64,000 nucleotides of DNA from Dromaius novaehollandiae (Eukaryota; Chordata; Aves; Casuariiformes; Dromaiidae). The translations under genes were made by a program, and so were the position numbers. The notes under the pieces were generated by a model. It was not told the origin of the DNA. It searched no databases and saw only the letters and a list, made by a program, of their open reading frames with translations. Below are positions 59,160-64,000 of this stretch, piece after piece. The DNA is taken from positions 937,501 through 1,001,500 of the forward strand of contig NC_088101.1 of assembly GCF_036370855.1 (NCBI RefSeq), in the 5' to 3' direction. The number at the start of each line of letters is the position of its first letter. Positions within the stretch are counted from its first letter, which is position 1.

Positions 59160-62100
59160 CAATATACTTGAGATGATTTCTGCACTTGTGGAACATATCT
59201 TTGTTCTCCTGCCCACCCCAAAAGCATCAGAGTCTCTTTGCCTGGAAACAAGGTCCACTCACAAGGGTGGGCAGCAGAGGTGAGCAGAGTTGTCCCAGCT
59301 CTCCTGGGGAAGAAGAGCAACTGGTGTAATGCTCCTTTGCAAGGTAGGACAGGGAGGAGCTTTCGCGTTCATATGTCTTTGCTTTTAGCATCTGTTTTGT
59401 GTCTCCCTTTAGAAACAAAAATCACCGCTTGTTTGTGTGTCTAACCTGTCCTTTCTGCTGTGGGTAGTTCAATATCCTCTACCTGTTACATACTCTGGAT
59501 GCTAATACAGCATCATCATCCTGTGCAGTGTTGCAGCCCTGCAGGCCGTTGATCGTGAAAGGGTGAGAGAGAGCTGGGATGGGGCTGTTCACAGGGATGA
59601 GGCTGCGTGCTGGGAATTACCCCTTGTAAAGTTAATGAAATGGAAAAATCCCCAATTTGCATCCAAAGCCCCGGAGAGAAAGTTGGGGCCAGACTGTTTT
59701 GCTTTCCCATCCCTCCTGCTCCTTCCTTTTACCTGGTTATTCACCTGTCCTTTGTGTCTGGCATTTAACCCCTCTATTGAGAGGTTAGCTGGCATGTGGG
59801 AGGTCAGGGCCATTGGTCTCTGATCTGGGAGGCCCTCATTGCTGCTGGTGGTTGAATTAGAAATGCAAAGGGTGTGGTGCAGACGTGCTCTTCCAGCAGA
59901 AGGGATGTGATGGCAGCGTGCTGGAAGAGGGAGAAGCGGCCTGACTCCCTCTATCTAGATGTATGGGAGCCGCCTGGCTTGGCAGAGCTGCCACTCAGAA
60001 AAACTGTTTTTTTCGGAAGGGTGTTGGGCTGCTTTTGCCCTCTTCCACCCCAACATGAGGCAAAGCAGAGCTGTCTTGCCCCTGGGCCCAGTTCTGCTGC
60101 CTGTGGAAAAGGGGCAGGATTGGGGCATCTTGAGTGAGCCCAGCAGCAGGCAGCTTCACTCAGGCTCAGCTACCCGCTTCTAGCTCAAAATGGGGAGCAA
60201 TGCATAAGTACTCTCCTCCAGCCTTGGTTCATCTCCAGAACCAGTGTGATTTCTTGGAGGAATTTTAAATCCCCATTTTTTTTGACACTGTGTGTGAATC
60301 TTTTCCAGGCTTCTCACCTGGATCTTTATCTGTTTGGCTGCGATTGCTGCTGATGGGAGGGAACAGTACCTTGGCTGGGCACCCATTTGTGATGGATTTT
60401 TCCCCCCAATCCCCATGGGGAGGAAACCTTGCACGTCCCTGCCTGCTGAAGGAATGCAGGATGGCTCCAACTGTGATCGGCAGAGATTTTTTTTTTTATA
60501 CACTGGCTTTCTTGCATCTGACTCCTGTGTCCGCTACCCTCCAACATAGGCATGACTCAGGAGCCTCCTGGCTCATGAATGCTGCTCCGTGGACCATCCT
60601 GGACACGTTGCTGTTGAAAGCCTGGCCCTGGCCTGCTGCATGTGGTCTTACATGGACTCTGGGAGTGATTAAACAGCTGGAAAACCTGCCTGAAGGAGCC
60701 CAGCATGTTTTGCATAGATAAGACGAAGAAATGACTGGATTTGTAAGCATGGATGTGAGGGACAGGTTGGAGGCAGTTCTGCAGGACAGCACTGAAGGTT
60801 GCAGAGAGAGATGGGACCATGACAAATACAAACTTAATGCCAGCTGGGCTGGCCACAGGGAGATAGTTTATTTGAGGCAAGTGGCTTGCAAGGCTTGGGC
60901 TGGGCACTCAGCAGGACCTAAGAACTGGCCAAATGTCCAGCTGGCCCACATAAATAACACGTTTGGATCTATTTTGCATGCTAAGTTTCAGCTTACTGAC
61001 AACCACTGGCCCTGATGCAGATATTGTCTCGAGGCCTGCACTGTGTGGGATGTTAATGTGATCATAACACTTTCTCTTGATTTGGGGCATTTGAAATGGG
61101 CTCTGGTGTTGGTCTGGGTACCCTGCAGCAGCATGCCCCATAGAATATGGGCTGGCAATAATGTTTTAGCATTTTCAGTTATATTATCTTGAGATGTGGT
61201 GGGTGGCTTCTTCTCTCATATAAACAGAAACTCTTAGCTCCATGCTTCCCGTTACCTTCCTCTGCGGCATCCCATGTCTCCCTTCCAACCCAAACAGTCC
61301 TGGGCCTGTGCTTGAAGTGGAGAAGGGCATTAGGGTTTCCTCTGTGCCACTGTTGTGGGGCAAGAGGCCCCCAAGACCTGGCTCAATGTCACACCCACCC
61401 TTGAGGGCTCTGATGGCTCCCTTCCCTCTTGTCCACGCTGTCCTCAGCATGCCCGGGCAAGCTGGGCCCTCCCTAGGCAGTAGCTCTGCTGTGCCTAGCT
61501 GGCATCCTTGCCTCCCATGGCCAGGATCTTCTGCAAGGATGGTGGAGGGGACAGAGCATCCTAGTCCTCAGTAAAGCAGAGCAGCACAGCTAATCTGTGC
61601 CCTGGGGACCTGGCATATCGCCCACCCTGGGGGATTGCAGGAGAGCTCTAATTGGGGCCATAGCTTGGGGTCTACATGCCGCAGAGAGGGTGCCAAGGGG
61701 CAATTGCAGCCTGAACATCACAGACCTTTCTATCTCGCTGGTACTACTGAGTGGGGAAGGAGCTGCTTCTTGTCTCATGCTGCCCCCAGACAGACTGCCA
61801 GCCCCTTTCCCTGTGCCCAGGCTCCTGGTGGCCTTTGCATGCAAGAAAGCTGGCAGGCCATGGCTCGCTGCACCCACCTCCCATCCCCATGGAAGTCAGG
61901 TCCCCAGGAGCTGGACGCAGTTGTTGACTGGTGCATTTATAGCACAGATGAGTTTTGTGAGGGAGTGTTGCGTGCTTGCTTACCTGGGGTGAGGCTGAGG
62001 CCTAAAGCCCCAAGACAAATACAGGGTAGTCAGTGCTGTTGGGAGCTCTTCTGCTGAGCAGTCCCACGACCTCTCCTGCCCTGCTTCAGAGCATCCCTCG

Positions 62101-62233
62101 AAGCTGGGGGGATATTGCAGGAGCTATGAGCTGCTGTTATACGAGGCTGCTTGACAGGTAGTCCTCTTCCCTTGTGTGCTCATGTGTGTGGGGACTTTCC
62201 CCAGCTTGCAGCACAAGGTAGCTGAGGATGTGG
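59160..62233. other. Interval between PRAG1 and MBOAT4
   Basis: Tail-to-tail 3 kb. It must contain the MBOAT4 3' UTR; a minus-strand AATAAA at 60867-60872 is one candidate end. No other gene or clear repeat recognised. Confidence 0.5.
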
Positions 62234-63608
62234 TCAGTTCTGCTTCGGTTTCTTGATGAGCAGCAGCAGCAATGCGAGGCTGTAAGAGAGGGGAAGGATG
62301 CTGTTGGAGGAAGTCCAGAGCAGATGGAGTTCGGAGAAGCTCTCGGTCTCTACGGCCACCAGGATATAGGCGATGATGAGCTGGGTGAAGAGCCAGGTTG
62401 CCCCATAGTAGAGGAGCTTTGCACCACGAGAGACAGCCTGGGCACGGAGGAAGGGATGGATGCGGTAGTCAGCCTCCACCATGATGGCCCAGCATAGGAA
62501 ACCAAACACCTGCCCGGGCTGGAGGCCGTGCCACCAGGCAGAGAAGGCAAAGGTGGCGAGGAGTGGCTGGGCAGGGCAACGCTGGAAGATGAGTCTCCTC
62601 AGCCAGCGGGATGTGCTCTTGTTCCAGGTCCGCGCAAAGACAGCCACGCGGTTGGTGGTCTCCAGCATCCACAGGTCGCTGCCTGAAAGATCGCCCTGGC
62701 CTGCCTCCGGCCCGAAGCCTGCTGCCTCGAGGAGGGCCTCATCCAGCATCCAGTGTGAATAGTAGGCCAGCTTGAAGAGCAAGGCTTGTGTCCACATGCT
62801 ATGCACACAACTCAGACCAGCGCAGCCCTGCATGGTGGCCAACTGACCCTCCAGTCCTGCGCGCAGCACCTGCAGAGCCAGTGCACAGAGGCATCTCCGG
62901 CCAGCAGCCCCCAGCGGGCAGTGGGAAGTGCCCGAGAACTCGATCTGGGCCTGAAACCTCCTAAAGGAGCACAGGGGACCTCCTAGGAGGGCTGGGAAAA
63001 AAAGCAAGTAGCTACAGAGAGGCAGTGCTCGCTGCAAAAGCCCCTGGCTGGGCTGGAGTGTCACGGTCCCTTCATGAACATCCAGGGCCAGAGATGTAAC
63101 TTTCTGGGTCAGCAGCATGATGGCAGAGAGGATGACAGCTGACCTACAAGGAAAGTACCCAGGAGCTGCTGTGAGTCTTTTGAAGGGAGCATTAGAGGCA
63201 CAGCAGCAAGGTTGTGCATGGAAGACGTGCTTCCCACATCCCAGCGTGCACAGATGGTGTGGTGAGGGGAGGCCAGCTGCTGGGGAACAGCAAGCTCACT
63301 TGGCTCAGGAGCTCTCTGCCCTCCTGAAATGCCCTGGAGGGCTCCAAGCTCTCTGAGGGGGAGCAGGAGGGAGGCAGAGCTGGAGGGGTTACCTGATGTC
63401 TTGTGGGTCCAGCTCCTGGCTCCTCAGGCCCAGATGGCAGAGCGTCTGCCAGGACATCTGGAGGCTGAAGACCCAGGTGTGGACACGTGCTGGGCTGACG
63501 GAGAGTAGGACGAGCACGGAGCCGGCTGTGGGGATGAAGAGCAGCAAGGCATAGCTGCCCATGGCTGTGCTGGCAAGGAGGCATCCTCCAGCAAGCAGGG
63601 AGACATAC
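62234..63608 (-). CDS. MBOAT4: Ghrelin O-acyltransferase, last two exons (partial)
   Basis: Multi-pass ER membrane enzyme of the MBOAT family that transfers octanoate from acyl-CoA to Ser3 of proghrelin. Exons on the minus strand: 63608-63393 (starts with the second base of a codon) and 63143-62234, with AG/GT borders, joining in phase for about 374 residues. Conserved blocks: TAMGSYA, QMSWQTLCHLGL, MLLTQKVTSL, LLFFPALLGG, YYSHW and LIIAYI. The catalytic pair is present: Asn in TWNKST (62631-62633) and His in SAWWHG (62528-62530), matching Asn307 and His338 of mammalian GOAT. The family member is about 435 residues; the N-terminal exon of about 40-60 codons lies beyond the right edge. The C-terminus KKPKQN parallels the basic ER-type tail. 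Confidence 0.93.
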
Positions 63609-64000
63609 CTGGAAGGGAAGGGATGCCTTTTGGCTGGCTGTTAGGAGAAAAGAGACTTGAAACTCCTGCTCCGGTATTGATGGTGGGGCTTCACCCGGGT
63701 CCAAGAGCCTCCCTGGTACCCCTGTAGTTCGTCCCTTAGCATCCCATGGGGCCGTTGTGGCTGCAAGTGGCAATGGGGGGGACCAGGACCCGTGTTGCTG
63801 GCGCTGCTCCCTGTCTTAGCCATGCCCGAAGCAGTCCCCATTCTCTGCCTTGCTCTGTTGCCCATGTGCCCTCCTGATACACTGCTAAACCCCTCTCTGA
63901 TAACACAGGAGTGTCAGACAAGGCTGTTTTGGCCTTAACGACCCCAAACTGGCCCCACCATAGAGAGGGAATGAGGAACAGCTCACATCTGAGACATTAC
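63609..64000 (-). other. MBOAT4 intron 1 (partial)
   Basis: Upstream of the AG acceptor for exon 63608. No N-terminal MBOAT4 exon was recognised on the minus strand here, so it is treated as intron. Intron 63144-63392 between the two exons is 249 bases. Confidence 0.6.

Noticed and set aside
1-64000. A novel defence, mobile or biosynthetic system
   Set aside because: All confidently coding sequence belongs to four known vertebrate gene families; no operon-like layout, phage genes, CRISPR repeats or endogenous virus genes were seen.

Overview
This is vertebrate nuclear DNA, most likely from a bird; another archosaur or a turtle is possible. The genes have introns and canonical GT-AG splice sites. 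The one fairly intact interspersed repeat, in a PRAG1 intron, has the 3' end typical of sauropsid CR1 LINEs. Several older CR1-like pieces and one MIR-like SINE are also present. No bacterial, phage or CRISPR-type system is visible.

Layout, left to right. (1) 219-10440, plus strand: 23 exons forming the 3' part of a very GC-rich, compact LDL-receptor-related receptor. It has YWTD propellers, EGF repeats, eight LDLa repeats, a Thr/Pro mucin-like linker, one membrane span and a short acidic tail. The 5' end lies outside the window. All exon phases join into 1785 codons plus a stop. It may be the ovarian lipoprotein receptor called Lrp13 in fishes, but that is inference. (2) 12095-12796, minus strand: intronless claudin-23 (CLDN23), tail-to-tail with the receptor. 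(3) About 13.3-34.5 kb: a gene-poor interval with an AT-rich island, old CR1-like remnants, simple repeats and a G-rich tract. (4) 34.7-58.9 kb, plus strand: PRAG1 (pragmin/SGK223), with a CpG-island promoter and noncoding first exon, five coding exons (1342 codons, phases consistent) and a good polyadenylation signal. (5) 62234-63608, minus strand: the last two exons of MBOAT4 (ghrelin O-acyltransferase). Its first exon is beyond the right edge.

The genes do not form a functional pathway. The order is instead a synteny block. CLDN23 and PRAG1 are divergent neighbours, as I recall for human 8p23.1, but only about 22 kb apart here. MBOAT4 is, from memory, on a separate part of human 8p. The most interesting biology is in two proteins. 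The receptor has an unusual mucin linker directly after a propeller and a proline-less FxNxxY tail motif. PRAG1 has a DFG-less pseudokinase, a DPIYA version of its EPIYA motif, an upstream ORF and two competing splice donors after its large exon.
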